Assembly: GCA_934487205.1 (NCBI GenBank)
Contig: CAKSRS010000044.1
Coordinates: 1-22,340 of the forward strand
DNA: 22,340 nt
Reading direction: 5' to 3'
Origin: an uncultured Clostridia bacterium
Lineage (GTDB): Bacteria > Bacillota > Clostridia > UBA1381
Position numbers and translations under genes: made by a program. Each line of letters opens with the position of its first letter. The stretch's first letter is position 1. Positions 1 through 7,964 of this stretch are shown in pieces. The notes below the pieces were generated by a model. That model was not told the origin of the DNA, did no database searches, and saw nothing but the letters and a program-made list of their open reading frames with translations.

Positions 1-7
1 TATACAT
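1..7 (-). CDS. Possible start of a gene running off the left edge (partial)
   Basis: On the minus strand an ATG at 7-5 is preceded by AAAGGAG (18-24) at a 10-base spacing. An extended -10 element (TG-N-TATAAT, hexamer at 52-57) lies further upstream, placing a start of transcription near 45. Only two codons are visible, so no product can be named. The order of promoter, ribosome site and ATG is what one expects of a real gene, but chance cannot be excluded with so little coding sequence. Confidence 0.35.
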
Positions 8-51
8 AATGCAATATCTCCTTTGTGCTTTTGTTTTTTTTGTTCAACTAC

Positions 52-60
52 ATTATATCA
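52..60 (-). promoter_or_regulatory. Extended -10 promoter for the left-edge gene
   Basis: The minus strand reads TGATATAAT, a perfect -10 hexamer (52-57) with the TGN extension. No good -35 is seen at 17 bases, which is common for extended -10 promoters. It lies about 45 bases from the putative ATG at 7. Confidence 0.4.
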
Positions 61-187
61 CATTCGGAGTCATATTGCATTATTTTTTGCTTTGATTTCA
101 AATTTTAATCCCTTGTTTTTCGCTTTGTTATGCCGTTTTCAAGATTTCTTCACTTGTTTTTTGGAAAAACTCAAAAACTTCATAGGG

Positions 188-216
188 TTGACATTTTTGA
201 TAAAATATGATATAAT
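188..216 (+). promoter_or_regulatory. Consensus sigma-A promoter of the tRNA-Arg gene
   Basis: TTGACA at 188-193 and TATAAT at 211-216 with a 17-base spacer: an exact consensus vegetative promoter. Transcription should start near 223, about 9 bases before the mature tRNA. This fits a strongly and constitutively expressed single-tRNA unit. Confidence 0.9.
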
Positions 217-231
217 TACAAAGATTTATAT

Positions 232-308
232 GTCTCCGTACCTCAGCTGGATAGAGGGTCCGCCTCCTAAGCGGAACGCCGGCAGTTCGAACCTGCCCGG
301 GGACGCCA
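232..308 (+). tRNA. tRNA-Arg (anticodon CCU)
   Basis: A complete 77-base cloverleaf. The 7-bp acceptor stem pairs GTCTCCG with CGGGGAC (one G-U). The D stem is CCTC/GAGG, the anticodon stem TCCGC/GCGGA, and the loop CTCCTAA gives anticodon CCT for AGG codons. The T arm is GGCAG/CTGCC with loop TTCGAAC. The discriminator base is G, and the 3' CCA is encoded in the DNA. It stands alone between its own promoter and terminator, convergent with the surface-protein gene. No second copy of its 3' end was seen in the window, so there is no evidence of an integrated element using it as an attachment site. Confidence 0.96.
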
Positions 309-310
309 AT

Positions 311-346
311 CGAGAGCAAGCTTTACAGCTTGCTCTCGAATTTTTT
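311..346 (+). terminator. Rho-independent terminator of the tRNA gene
   Basis: A perfect 12-bp stem (311-322 with 327-338), loop TTAC, followed by AATTTTTTA. It begins 3 bases after the tRNA CCA end. On the opposite strand the stem is not followed by a T-run, so it is unlikely to stop transcripts arriving from the minus-strand surface-protein gene. Confidence 0.92.
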
Positions 347-362
347 ATTCATTAATACCATT

Positions 363-3300
363 TTACGCGCTTTTTATTTCTCTTTTAAGTTTATACTTCT
401 TTTTTAGCACAACACACGCTATAATAAGTATAAGCGCAACCGACAAAACAGCAATAAGCGGCATATAATCCTTTTTGACTTCATAAATGGTAAAATCCGG
501 TTTTTCCGCCTCAAATTCAAGATAACTGCCGTACTGCTTTGTGCTGACCTTCTGCGGACCATTGCCGTAATCTACAAGAATGTCGGTCTTTTTCTTCGAA
601 AGCGGAAAATATCGAACACGATATGTATCCGTATAACATCCGGTTATACTTACGTCCTGCACGTCAAACGAATTCTTTTTAGACTCCGTATTATGCTTTG
701 CCGTTATCTTCGCCGAATCACCGAACGTTCCGCATACAAGGACTACCGACTTCCCGTTTTCACGCTTTTCCGACGATGAGATTATATCCATATTCCTGTG
801 ATATTCTGCCGTTATATCCGCGTCATATTTCGGATTATCAAAATCATATTCACTCCACTTGCCGTAGTATCCCGATTTTTCCGGTACAGCCGGAATTTGT
901 TCGTGCGCAATCGGCTCGCCGTAGTCAAAATCAAGCTGCGCGACCTCTTTATCGTCGGCGAAGAAATGCAGCGTAAACGAAGCATTTTTGCCGAAATTGC
1001 TCTTAACAAAGCGAACAAATTCGTCCACCGTAGTTTCTTCTGCATAGCCCGCATAATTTATATCGTCAATACCGCCCAATTCGCTGCTGACAAAATAGTT
1101 GTCTTTAAGGTTGATTTTTTCCGCACCACCCGCAATGCTGCCCGCAAATTCACCGTGTTCCGACACATTCACAAGCGCACGGCAATCGGTTAGTTTTTCC
1201 GCCTCACCGGCGATTCCGCCCACGTAGTCATTTCCGGACAGACTGCATTTTGATGCGGAATTTCGTATAACTGTTTCCGATTTTCCGGCAATTCCGCCCA
1301 CATATCCGCCATCGGTGCTGCTAACATCACCGTAATTGTCGCACGAAATCACGCTGCCCAAATCCATTTTGCCGACAATTCCGCCCGCATAATTCTTTTT
1401 TGACGTAACTGTGCCGCTGTTTGTGCACCGTCTTATTACATTTTTTGTCTTATATGTGAAATTCACCGATTTTTTTCCGCTTTGCTTAACATCATCTTCC
1501 GGGTCAAAATCATATTCAATCGCCATTGAACCCACACCTCCGCCGACATTTACATCACCGTCAACTTCACCGTAATTCTGTGAATTTTCAAGTTTGCCGC
1601 GGGTATCGCCGCTCCGATCTGCATCGGAAACATCAAGATAATAATCATCTTTATCGGCGTCAAGCTTATCCTCATATGCGCCCATCAGTATATCCGAAAG
1701 CGCCTGAAGTTTGTCGCCAACGCTGTTGATATCATCACTCAGCTGACTCTTTTTATCCTTCAATAGCACATTCAGTTTGCTGAATTCATCCTGAATATCA
1801 CGCGTGGAATCCAGCAGTCCGTCCATACTTCCCGAAAGTGAGTCCGACGCTGACGGCAGCGAAAATGAGCCGCCCTCACGCAGATTTCTTACCGTCTTAT
1901 CAAGCACGTCCGACGCTTTTTCTATATAATTCACTCCGTCCGACATAGCGGAAAGTCCGCTGCGCAGCGAATCCAGCGCTTTTTCGCCCTCTTGGCGCAC
2001 AGTCTTAAAGCTCAGCGAAATATCAAGGTCATCAATCGCGTCACTAAATGCGTCCAGCGCTGTTGAAAGATTTACAAATGCGCGCGAAAACAGTATGCAT
2101 GCCGTCCCCGCAGAATTAATATTAAAATCCTCCAGCATTACAAGTATTCCGTCGCCTATAAGTGATACCGCATTTGCAACATCTTTATAGTTTTTGGCAA
2201 GCGCCTTGAGATTTTTTATGCACTCATCGGTAACATTCTCCAGATATCCGCGGTCTTTTAAGTCCTTCAGAATTTTTGCAATTTCCTCAATGGAACTCCC
2301 CGCGCCGTTCAGCGCGTCTATTATTTCCTTGACGCCTTCCCAAATTTCTTTAAAGCTTTTATCAATATCCTTCTTATCTTTAAGCGCTTTATCAAGCGCT
2401 TTTATGCCGTTTTTGAATACACGTGCACCGCTTTCCAGCGATGTAAAGCATTTCGACAGCTCATTCGACGCACTGCCAAGCTGATTAATTGCTCTTTCGA
2501 GATACGTCTTGGCATCTTCCATATCCTCGTCAAAATCTTCGTTATCCTGAGCCTTATCAATCTCTTTCTTAATTGCGTCACAAGCACTTTGTACATAATC
2601 TGCCGATTCTTTAAAATTATTCAAACCTTCCGACATTTTATCCGTACCCTTAGATAAATTGTCAAATGCCGGCTGAGCGTCGCCCAACGCTTTATCCATT
2701 CTGTCCGCCAAATCATTTGTGCTTTTTACCACACTGTCCGCATAATCGGTAAGATTGCCCGACAATTCATCAATGCTGTCGGTTATACCCGTAACAGCGC
2801 CGTTTATACTGTCCAGACTGTCCGTCATACGCGTGTCCGACGGGTCAATACTGTTGTTTACTGTTTCACGGAGTTCGGTAATAGTCCGGCGTATATCGTC
2901 CAGCACATCGCCCGTGTATTCAAGCAGAACATACGGCTCCGTCTGTCCGACAATTCCGCCTATATCCTTTCTGCCTTTCACAGTCCCGTAATTTTCGCAG
3001 CCGGTTATATATCCCGCGCTTCTGCCGGCAATTCCGCCTGTGTTATAGCCGATTGACTTATATCCGACATTTCCGTAGTTTTTGCAGGAATATATCCGAC
3101 CTTTGGTATAACCCGCAATTCCGCCCGTATCGGTATTTGTGTCGACATTTTCGGTACTGCGGATATTTTCAATGTTGATATCAATATTCTGCAAATCCTT
3201 GCTTTCTTCTACATCGGTAGTGTTTACCGACGCATTGTTTTCACATGCGTCAAGTCTACCGAAATTCTGCCCCGCAATTCCGCCCGTATAGCTTTTTCCG

Positions 3301-3857
3301 GTAACGCTGCCCTCGGCGTGCGACGATTTTATAATGCCCGTTTCGGTAACATATCCAGCAATTCCGCCGACCGACGCACTGCCCGACACATCGCCCGAAA
3401 AGCTGCAATTGGTTATTGTTCCGCTGTTTTCGCCTACAATTCCACCGATAACCTTTTTTGTGCCCTGCGGCGCAATCTTTCCCTTTACGTTCAGATTTTC
3501 CACCTTTGCGCCGCTTTGTATATAGCGGAACAATCCCTGATACGAACCTTTTCCGGAAATATTTACACCGGAAATGGTATATCCGTTACCTTTGAAAGTA
3601 CCGCCGAATGTGGGAATAGGTGTGAAATTGATTTTGTCCAGGTCGATATTTTCATCAAGTTCTACCGTCTTTCCGCGCGACCACGTATCCGTTTTGCACT
3701 TCTTTGCAAGTTCAAGATAATCGTGTGTATTTCTGATTTTTACAGTCCCGCCCGCTGCATACGCCGTAAACGGAGTGATATACGGAAGCACGCCTATTGC
3801 AACAGCCAAAAATGCTGATATTATTCTATTCTTCGGTATCAGTATTTTTTTCGTCAT
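363..3857 (-). CDS. Large membrane-anchored surface protein with GLUG repeats and a central helical domain
   Basis: A 1164-residue extracytoplasmic protein of unknown function. Residues 1-35 form a signal peptide with a likely Ala-rich cleavage site (AYA-A). GLUG-type repeats with the recurring core GGIAG/GGIVG fill about 85-310. A long, polar, heptad-like helical region runs from about 315 to 765. A second GLUG block follows to about 960, then a segment like an InlB B-repeat (about 1000-1055, with G-x-W). A single C-terminal membrane helix (about 1132-1151) is followed by a Lys/Arg-rich tail. The long helical middle recalls the ectodomains of YhgE/Pip-like proteins by character only. The gene overlaps the end of the upstream transporter gene by 32 bases and is preceded by AAAGGAGG (3870-3877), so it is translated from the same mRNA. 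I infer that it is an envelope partner of the transporter or an adhesin or scaffold. No terminator is visible after its stop. Confidence 0.88.
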   Translation of the reverse strand: MTKKILIPKNRIISAFLAVAIGVLPYITPFTAYAAGGTVKIRNTHDYLELAKKCKTDTWSRGKTVELDENIDLDKINFTPIPTFGGTFKGNGYTISGVNISGKGSYQGLFRYIQSGAKVENLNVKGKIAPQGTKKVIGGIVGENSGTITNCSFSGDVSGSASVGGIAGYVTETGIIKSSHAEGSVTGKSYTGGIAGQNFGRLDACENNASVNTTDVEESKDLQNIDINIENIRSTENVDTNTDTGGIAGYTKGRIYSCKNYGNVGYKSIGYNTGGIAGRSAGYITGCENYGTVKGRKDIGGIVGQTEPYVLLEYTGDVLDDIRRTITELRETVNNSIDPSDTRMTDSLDSINGAVTGITDSIDELSGNLTDYADSVVKSTNDLADRMDKALGDAQPAFDNLSKGTDKMSEGLNNFKESADYVQSACDAIKKEIDKAQDNEDFDEDMEDAKTYLERAINQLGSASNELSKCFTSLESGARVFKNGIKALDKALKDKKDIDKSFKEIWEGVKEIIDALNGAGSSIEEIAKILKDLKDRGYLENVTDECIKNLKALAKNYKDVANAVSLIGDGILVMLEDFNINSAGTACILFSRAFVNLSTALDAFSDAIDDLDISLSFKTVRQEGEKALDSLRSGLSAMSDGVNYIEKASDVLDKTVRNLREGGSFSLPSASDSLSGSMDGLLDSTRDIQDEFSKLNVLLKDKKSQLSDDINSVGDKLQALSDILMGAYEDKLDADKDDYYLDVSDADRSGDTRGKLENSQNYGEVDGDVNVGGGVGSMAIEYDFDPEDDVKQSGKKSVNFTYKTKNVIRRCTNSGTVTSKKNYAGGIVGKMDLGSVISCDNYGDVSSTDGGYVGGIAGKSETVIRNSASKCSLSGNDYVGGIAGEAEKLTDCRALVNVSEHGEFAGSIAGGAEKINLKDNYFVSSELGGIDDINYAGYAEETTVDEFVRFVKSNFGKNASFTLHFFADDKEVAQLDFDYGEPIAHEQIPAVPEKSGYYGKWSEYDFDNPKYDADITAEYHRNMDIISSSEKRENGKSVVLVCGTFGDSAKITAKHNTESKKNSFDVQDVSITGCYTDTYRVRYFPLSKKKTDILVDYGNGPQKVSTKQYGSYLEFEAEKPDFTIYEVKKDYMPLIAVLSVALILIIACVVLKKKYKLKREIKSA

Positions 3858-6276
3858 ATTCAGGTTCCGCCTCCTTTATAATATTGCTCATATTAACATT
3901 CGCCGCCATATCGCCGCGCAGAACGCCGTGCATATCCGCATCAACAAAACCGTTTATATATCCGCGGACTCTGCCGTTTACGATAAATCTGCCCGTATCC
4001 TTGCGTACGATTTCCGGTGTCTTTATGGTGAATTTTGTCTTTTCTATAATTGTATCGCCGAGCAGGAGTATTTCCGGCAATACGCACATTACCAAAAACA
4101 TTGATGTCAGCGTTCCTATCGACAGAGTTTTACCGATTGACACAATTGCCGGGTTTGTTGACAGTTTGCCTATCAAAAATCCTGCAGCCGCAAGAATACT
4201 TCCCGATGTAAGAACCGTCGGAAAGGCAAATTTCAGCGCACCGCGCATCGCCTTTTTTATCGACATCGTCTTTTTCAGTTCCATATACCGGCTCGAAATA
4301 ACTATCGCGTAGTCGATATTCGCGCCCATCTGAATGGAACTTACAATAAGGTAGCTCAAAAAGTATATCGGCGTATTAAACAGCGTCGCAATGGAGAAGT
4401 TTATCCATACACTGCCCTGAATAACGGCAATCTGCAAAATCGGAAGGCCCGCACTTTTGAAAGTGAAAAACAATACCAATATAACGAACAGCACCGACAG
4501 CACGCTTACTATTATATTATCCGTAGCGAATGACGTTGACAAATCGTAGCTGCTTGTAGAGTCGCCGACAAAGTATGACGTATCGTAATATTGTGCGCAG
4601 ATTTTATGCACAGTATCGATAAATGAAAAAGTTTCATCGCCTTCTTTCGGCAAGTTCAAGTTTACAAGCATACGCGTGTATTCCTTGCCCATGAGCTGCT
4701 TTTTCGCATTATCAAGCTGTACGTACATATCGTCCAGTTCCTCGCCGAGCTCTCCGTCCAGCTTTACGTAACCTTCTTGTTTTTTATCGTATACGTACAT
4801 AAACATATCGATAAGCGGTACACCCGATGTATCAAGATTCCCCGCAAGGCGGCTGTACTCATCATTTTCCGCGGCATATACCGCGTAAAGTCCGCGCGCA
4901 ACCTCAATATCAATATTTGTCAGTTCGGAAAACTGCCGCGGCGTAAGGCTGTCGGTAAGAACATACCCGTCCTTTGCTTCGACGTTTGAAAGACTTGTTA
5001 TAGACTCAATTTCATCATATTTTTCCAGTTCCGCAATCAGCTTTTTCTCTTTTGCATAATCGCCCGCCGGTAAAATTATCGCCGCGATATTATCGCTGCC
5101 GAACTCCGATTCAATCATTTGTTTTGAAATCTGTGTTTCATTTTTTCTGTCCGTGTCCGAAGAATTTACATCATACACATACGGACAGTTTGACGACAGA
5201 AAATATCCCGCAATGATAACCCCGAGAAAAATCGGCGGCACAATCATTCGCAGCTTATATACCACGGAACCCAGCCCCGATATATCCGGAACCATGTTTT
5301 TATGCGGTGTTTTATCAATATATTTTCCAAACAGCATCAGAAGGCACGGCATAAGCGTAAATACCGCCAAAAGGCTGAATCCGATTGATTTAATAAGGCA
5401 AAGTCCCATGTCGAAACCTATTTTAAACTGCATGAACATCATTGCCATAAGTCCCGATACGGTTGTAAGACAGCTTGACGAAATCTCCGGAATGGATTTT
5501 GAAAGCGCATAGATAACCGCCTCGCGCTGCCCGTAAAACTGGCGTTCCTCGCTGTAGTGGTGAATCATTATAATTGCGTAGTCGATAGACAGCGCCAGCT
5601 GCAAAACCACTGTAACGGAATTAGATATAAAGGATATCTCGCCCAGCATGTAATTTGTACCCTTATTCAAAAGCGCCGCACCGACAAATGTCGCTATAAG
5701 CACCGGAACTTCCATATAAGTACGCGACGTAAAAAGCAGCACCGATACTATTATGATGGCGGCAACGACCAGAACCGTATTCATTTCATTATCAAGGACT
5801 TTCGAATCGTCCGAATCGCTTTCGGAAAAATAGGTATCATAATCAGCCAAAAGCGCACGTATGGATTGGTATGTCTGCGTCGTTTTTTCATCGCCGCCGA
5901 CGCTGTCAAGTGTTATATCAAACAGCGCACAGCCGTCCTTATAGTGTTCTTCCGAATCATCAAAATCCACCATAGTCACGCCGCTGACTTCTTTTATGCG
6001 GTCGGATATTTTTTCCGCCTCGTCGTAAGTGACGTTTATAACCATCGCTTTTGATGTTGCATACGTCACAAACTCATCTTCCATTATGGTGAGCCCCTGA
6101 CGCGTTTCGGTATCTTCCGGCAGATACTGCGTGATATCGTTACACACCTGAACCCAGTTCTGCGAAATGAACGAAAATATTAATCCTGCTACATAAAGCA
6201 AAAGTATTATGCTTTTTTTATCAACAATAACCGTTGACAGTTTTACAAAAAAATTGTCATCATTGTTTTTATTCAT
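3826..6276 (-). CDS. MMPL/RND-family membrane transporter
   Basis: An 816-residue polytopic protein of the RND superfamily, MMPL branch, probably a proton-driven exporter of lipids or hydrophobic compounds. It has the duplicated RND plan. There is a membrane helix near 22-40 and an extracytoplasmic loop to about 165, then a helix bundle at about 167-318. The second half has a helix near 345-362, a large loop to about 585 and a second bundle to about 740. Each bundle has the family's helix-4 acidic motif: SIDYAI with Asp232 and GANIDYAI with Asp655, the residues expected to carry protons. The start is supported by GGAG (6283-6286) six bases upstream. The tail (about 760-800) has an odd alternating Gly/hydrophobic repeat. 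The gene lies between a TetR regulator upstream and the overlapping surface-protein gene downstream. The substrate cannot be told from sequence. Confidence 0.93.
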   Translation of the reverse strand: MNKNNDDNFFVKLSTVIVDKKSIILLLYVAGLIFSFISQNWVQVCNDITQYLPEDTETRQGLTIMEDEFVTYATSKAMVINVTYDEAEKISDRIKEVSGVTMVDFDDSEEHYKDGCALFDITLDSVGGDEKTTQTYQSIRALLADYDTYFSESDSDDSKVLDNEMNTVLVVAAIIIVSVLLFTSRTYMEVPVLIATFVGAALLNKGTNYMLGEISFISNSVTVVLQLALSIDYAIIMIHHYSEERQFYGQREAVIYALSKSIPEISSSCLTTVSGLMAMMFMQFKIGFDMGLCLIKSIGFSLLAVFTLMPCLLMLFGKYIDKTPHKNMVPDISGLGSVVYKLRMIVPPIFLGVIIAGYFLSSNCPYVYDVNSSDTDRKNETQISKQMIESEFGSDNIAAIILPAGDYAKEKKLIAELEKYDEIESITSLSNVEAKDGYVLTDSLTPRQFSELTNIDIEVARGLYAVYAAENDEYSRLAGNLDTSGVPLIDMFMYVYDKKQEGYVKLDGELGEELDDMYVQLDNAKKQLMGKEYTRMLVNLNLPKEGDETFSFIDTVHKICAQYYDTSYFVGDSTSSYDLSTSFATDNIIVSVLSVLFVILVLFFTFKSAGLPILQIAVIQGSVWINFSIATLFNTPIYFLSYLIVSSIQMGANIDYAIVISSRYMELKKTMSIKKAMRGALKFAFPTVLTSGSILAAAGFLIGKLSTNPAIVSIGKTLSIGTLTSMFLVMCVLPEILLLGDTIIEKTKFTIKTPEIVRKDTGRFIVNGRVRGYINGFVDADMHGVLRGDMAANVNMSNIIKEAEPEYDEKNTDTEE

Positions 6277-6350
6277 ATCATGCTCCGTTCCGCCGCCCCT
6301 TTCGGCTCAAAGTTATGTAAATGCGTGTCCGCAATTTTTTCTATCTTTAT

Positions 6351-6379
6351 ATTTTACAGGCTTAGCGCATTAATAACAA
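6351..6379 (-). promoter_or_regulatory. Putative promoter of the transporter/surface-protein operon
   Basis: The minus strand has TTGTTA (6374-6379) and TAAAAT (6351-6356) with a 17-base spacer, giving a leader of about 68 bases before the transporter ATG. The 158-base gap after the TetR gene holds no other gene. I did not find a convincing operator palindrome in it. Confidence 0.6.
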
Positions 6380-6434
6380 CATGCGAATATAATTTCATGC
6401 CCAAAATTCAGACATATCGCCGCATTTGCCTAAA

Positions 6435-7010
6435 TTATGCAATGTCATTTTTCTTATTTTTAATGGTTTCTATCACATTATCGATATTGATATCAAACAA
6501 AATTCCCGTTTTTCTTATAACTTTGTAGATATCCTCTTTCATGCCCTCGTCTATCCATTTTTCCATCATGCCCAAAAGCGCAAAGCAATAAAATGCCGAT
6601 ACAAACTGCAAGTCATCTTCAGATATATTCTTTCCCTCCGCCTTTCGCGTAACAAATTCCGACACAACGCCGTAGATTGTCTTTTTCATGTATCGGCTGA
6701 GCTGCTGCCGCTTTACGGAATTATGCAGATGATATATCGCCTTTTTATTTTTAATCGCAAATTCCACAGCGACGAGCAGTCCCTCGCTCCAAGACAGGTA
6801 CGGCTGCTTGTGCATTTCGGCAATTCTGTTAATTTCGTTTTGCATTATTTCGTCAACAAGAGCGTATATATCCTGAAAATTATAGTAAAATGTATTGCGG
6901 TTAATGCCGCAGTCCTCTACAATATCCTTGACGGTTATCTTATCAAACGGCATCTCGCCGAGAAGTTTCATAAAAGAATTCATTATCGCCATTTTTGTAA
7001 ATTTTGACAT
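6435..7010 (-). CDS. TetR/AcrR-family transcriptional regulator
   Basis: A 191-residue DNA-binding protein. The N-terminal helix-turn-helix covers about residues 25-46, with the typical ITVKDIVEDCGINRNTFYYNF pattern divided here as ITVKDIVEDCG and INRNTFYYNF. The rest is the helical ligand and dimer domain; its style (aromatic-rich, with LGMMEKWIDEGM near the end) resembles the DhaS-like or TetR_C_7 group. The start is supported by GGAGG 6 bases upstream. It is the first gene of the TetR-transporter-surface-protein cluster. By analogy with such neighbours I infer that it represses the transporter operon and possibly itself. The ligand is unknown. Confidence 0.92.
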   Translation of the reverse strand: MSKFTKMAIMNSFMKLLGEMPFDKITVKDIVEDCGINRNTFYYNFQDIYALVDEIMQNEINRIAEMHKQPYLSWSEGLLVAVEFAIKNKKAIYHLHNSVKRQQLSRYMKKTIYGVVSEFVTRKAEGKNISEDDLQFVSAFYCFALLGMMEKWIDEGMKEDIYKVIRKTGILFDINIDNVIETIKNKKNDIA

Positions 7011-7049
7011 TTAGAACCTCCGTCTGCATTTTTCGCATTATAATTATAT

Positions 7050-7078
7050 ATTGTATCATATTTTTTTGAATTTTTCAA
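7050..7078 (-). promoter_or_regulatory. Promoter of the TetR gene with an operator-like palindrome
   Basis: The minus strand has TTGAAA (7073-7078) and TACAAT (7050-7055) with a 17-base spacer. A short perfect palindrome, TTGAA-TTT-TTCAA (7066-7078), covers the -35 and could be a repressor site, though an A/T-rich palindrome this short may be chance. Confidence 0.6.
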
Positions 7079-7112
7079 TATCTAAAAGCAATTCTTGCAT
7101 TCATTTTAACTC

Positions 7113-7147
7113 AAAAATGCCTGTCCGCAGCTTACGGGCAGGCATTT
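7113..7147 (-). terminator. Terminator after the amidohydrolase gene
   Basis: A 13-bp stem with one G-U pair (7115-7127 with 7135-7147) and a 7-base loop, followed on the minus strand by TTTTT. It begins 4 bases after the amidohydrolase stop and separates the attenuator-controlled operon from the TetR gene. Confidence 0.88.
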
Positions 7148-7151
7148 ACCT

Positions 7152-7949
7152 CTATTCAATTTTCAACAGGCGCGCGGCATTGTCATATAATATTTTTTTA
7201 CGCTGCTCATCTGTCAGCGGAACTTTCATAAACTTTTCCAGTTCCCCATCAAGCCGCCACATGGGATAATCGGTTCCGAACATAACTCTGTCCTCGCCGT
7301 ATGCATCGATAAAGCGGCGTGCCGTTTCCGGCGATACGGCAAACAGCGTCGACGATGTATCAACCATGAATTTTTCATAGCCGGCAAGCGTTTTTACCGC
7401 GTCCTCCCATACCGAGTACCCGCCAAAATGCGCACCGATAAATGTCAAATCGGTGTATGTATCCAATATGGGTTTAATCCTGTTCGGATTGGAATAATCG
7501 TAGCGCGAATCGCCGCAATGCACAAGCACGGGCAGACCGTGCTTTTCGCACAATTCGTAAATCTTCAGCATGCGGTAGTCGTCCATTTTGAACCCCTGAA
7601 TATCCGGGTGCAATTTCACGCCCTTCAGTCCAAGCTGCATAAGCTCATTAAAATCCGCAGCAATATCCTCGCTGTCGGGGTGCAGCGTGCCGAACCCCGT
7701 CAATTTTCCGCCGCTTGTGTTTACGCTGTCCGCAATAAAGTGATTTATGCTCGACACCTGCTGCGGCGACGTTGCTACCGACTGCACCAAAAAGTGCGTA
7801 AATCCCACCTTTTCGCCTTCTTTTAAAAGCGTTTCAACAGTACCGTCCATAAGCGAAACGGTGTCGTAAAACTTCCCCGTCGCCTCCGCCGCCTTGTGCG
7901 CTATTTTCGTCGGGTATATATGGCAGTGCGCGTCAAGTATTTTAAACAT
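7152..7949 (-). CDS. Amidohydrolase-2 family TIM-barrel metal enzyme
   Basis: A 265-residue cytoplasmic protein of the amidohydrolase family 2 type, which contains hydrolases and nonoxidative decarboxylases. The metal site looks intact: HxH near the N-terminus (His8, His10), His144 in LVHCGD, His174 in IGAHFGG, and Asp227 in FGTDYP near the C-terminus. Lys112 sits in GVKLHP. It is the last gene of its operon, 15 bases after ilvE and just before a strong terminator. The substrate is unknown. Its place in an operon with aminotransferase, CoA-ligase and LeuA-like genes suggests an organic acid, lactone or amide linked to branched-chain metabolism, but that is inference only. Confidence 0.88.
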   Translation of the reverse strand: MFKILDAHCHIYPTKIAHKAAEATGKFYDTVSLMDGTVETLLKEGEKVGFTHFLVQSVATSPQQVSSINHFIADSVNTSGGKLTGFGTLHPDSEDIAADFNELMQLGLKGVKLHPDIQGFKMDDYRMLKIYELCEKHGLPVLVHCGDSRYDYSNPNRIKPILDTYTDLTFIGAHFGGYSVWEDAVKTLAGYEKFMVDTSSTLFAVSPETARRFIDAYGEDRVMFGTDYPMWRLDGELEKFMKVPLTDEQRKKILYDNAARLLKIE

Positions 7950-7964
7950 TTTACATCAAATCCT

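Noticed and set aside
232..308. tRNA-Arg 3' end as an integration (att) site
   Set aside because: No repeat of the tRNA 3' end, integrase or phage/ICE gene was seen in the window.
311..346. tRNA terminator as a bidirectional terminator for the surface-protein gene
   Set aside because: On the minus strand no T-run follows the stem, so it would not be a standard terminator for that transcript.
23..355. 110-codon open frame on the plus strand across the tRNA region
   Set aside because: It runs through the tRNA promoter, the tRNA and the terminator, has no ribosome site and gives a low-complexity peptide.
5557..6054. 165-codon plus-strand open frame inside the transporter gene
   Set aside because: It is antisense to strong RND motifs, has a basic, low-complexity composition and no ribosome site. 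The same holds for the other long antisense frames in this window.
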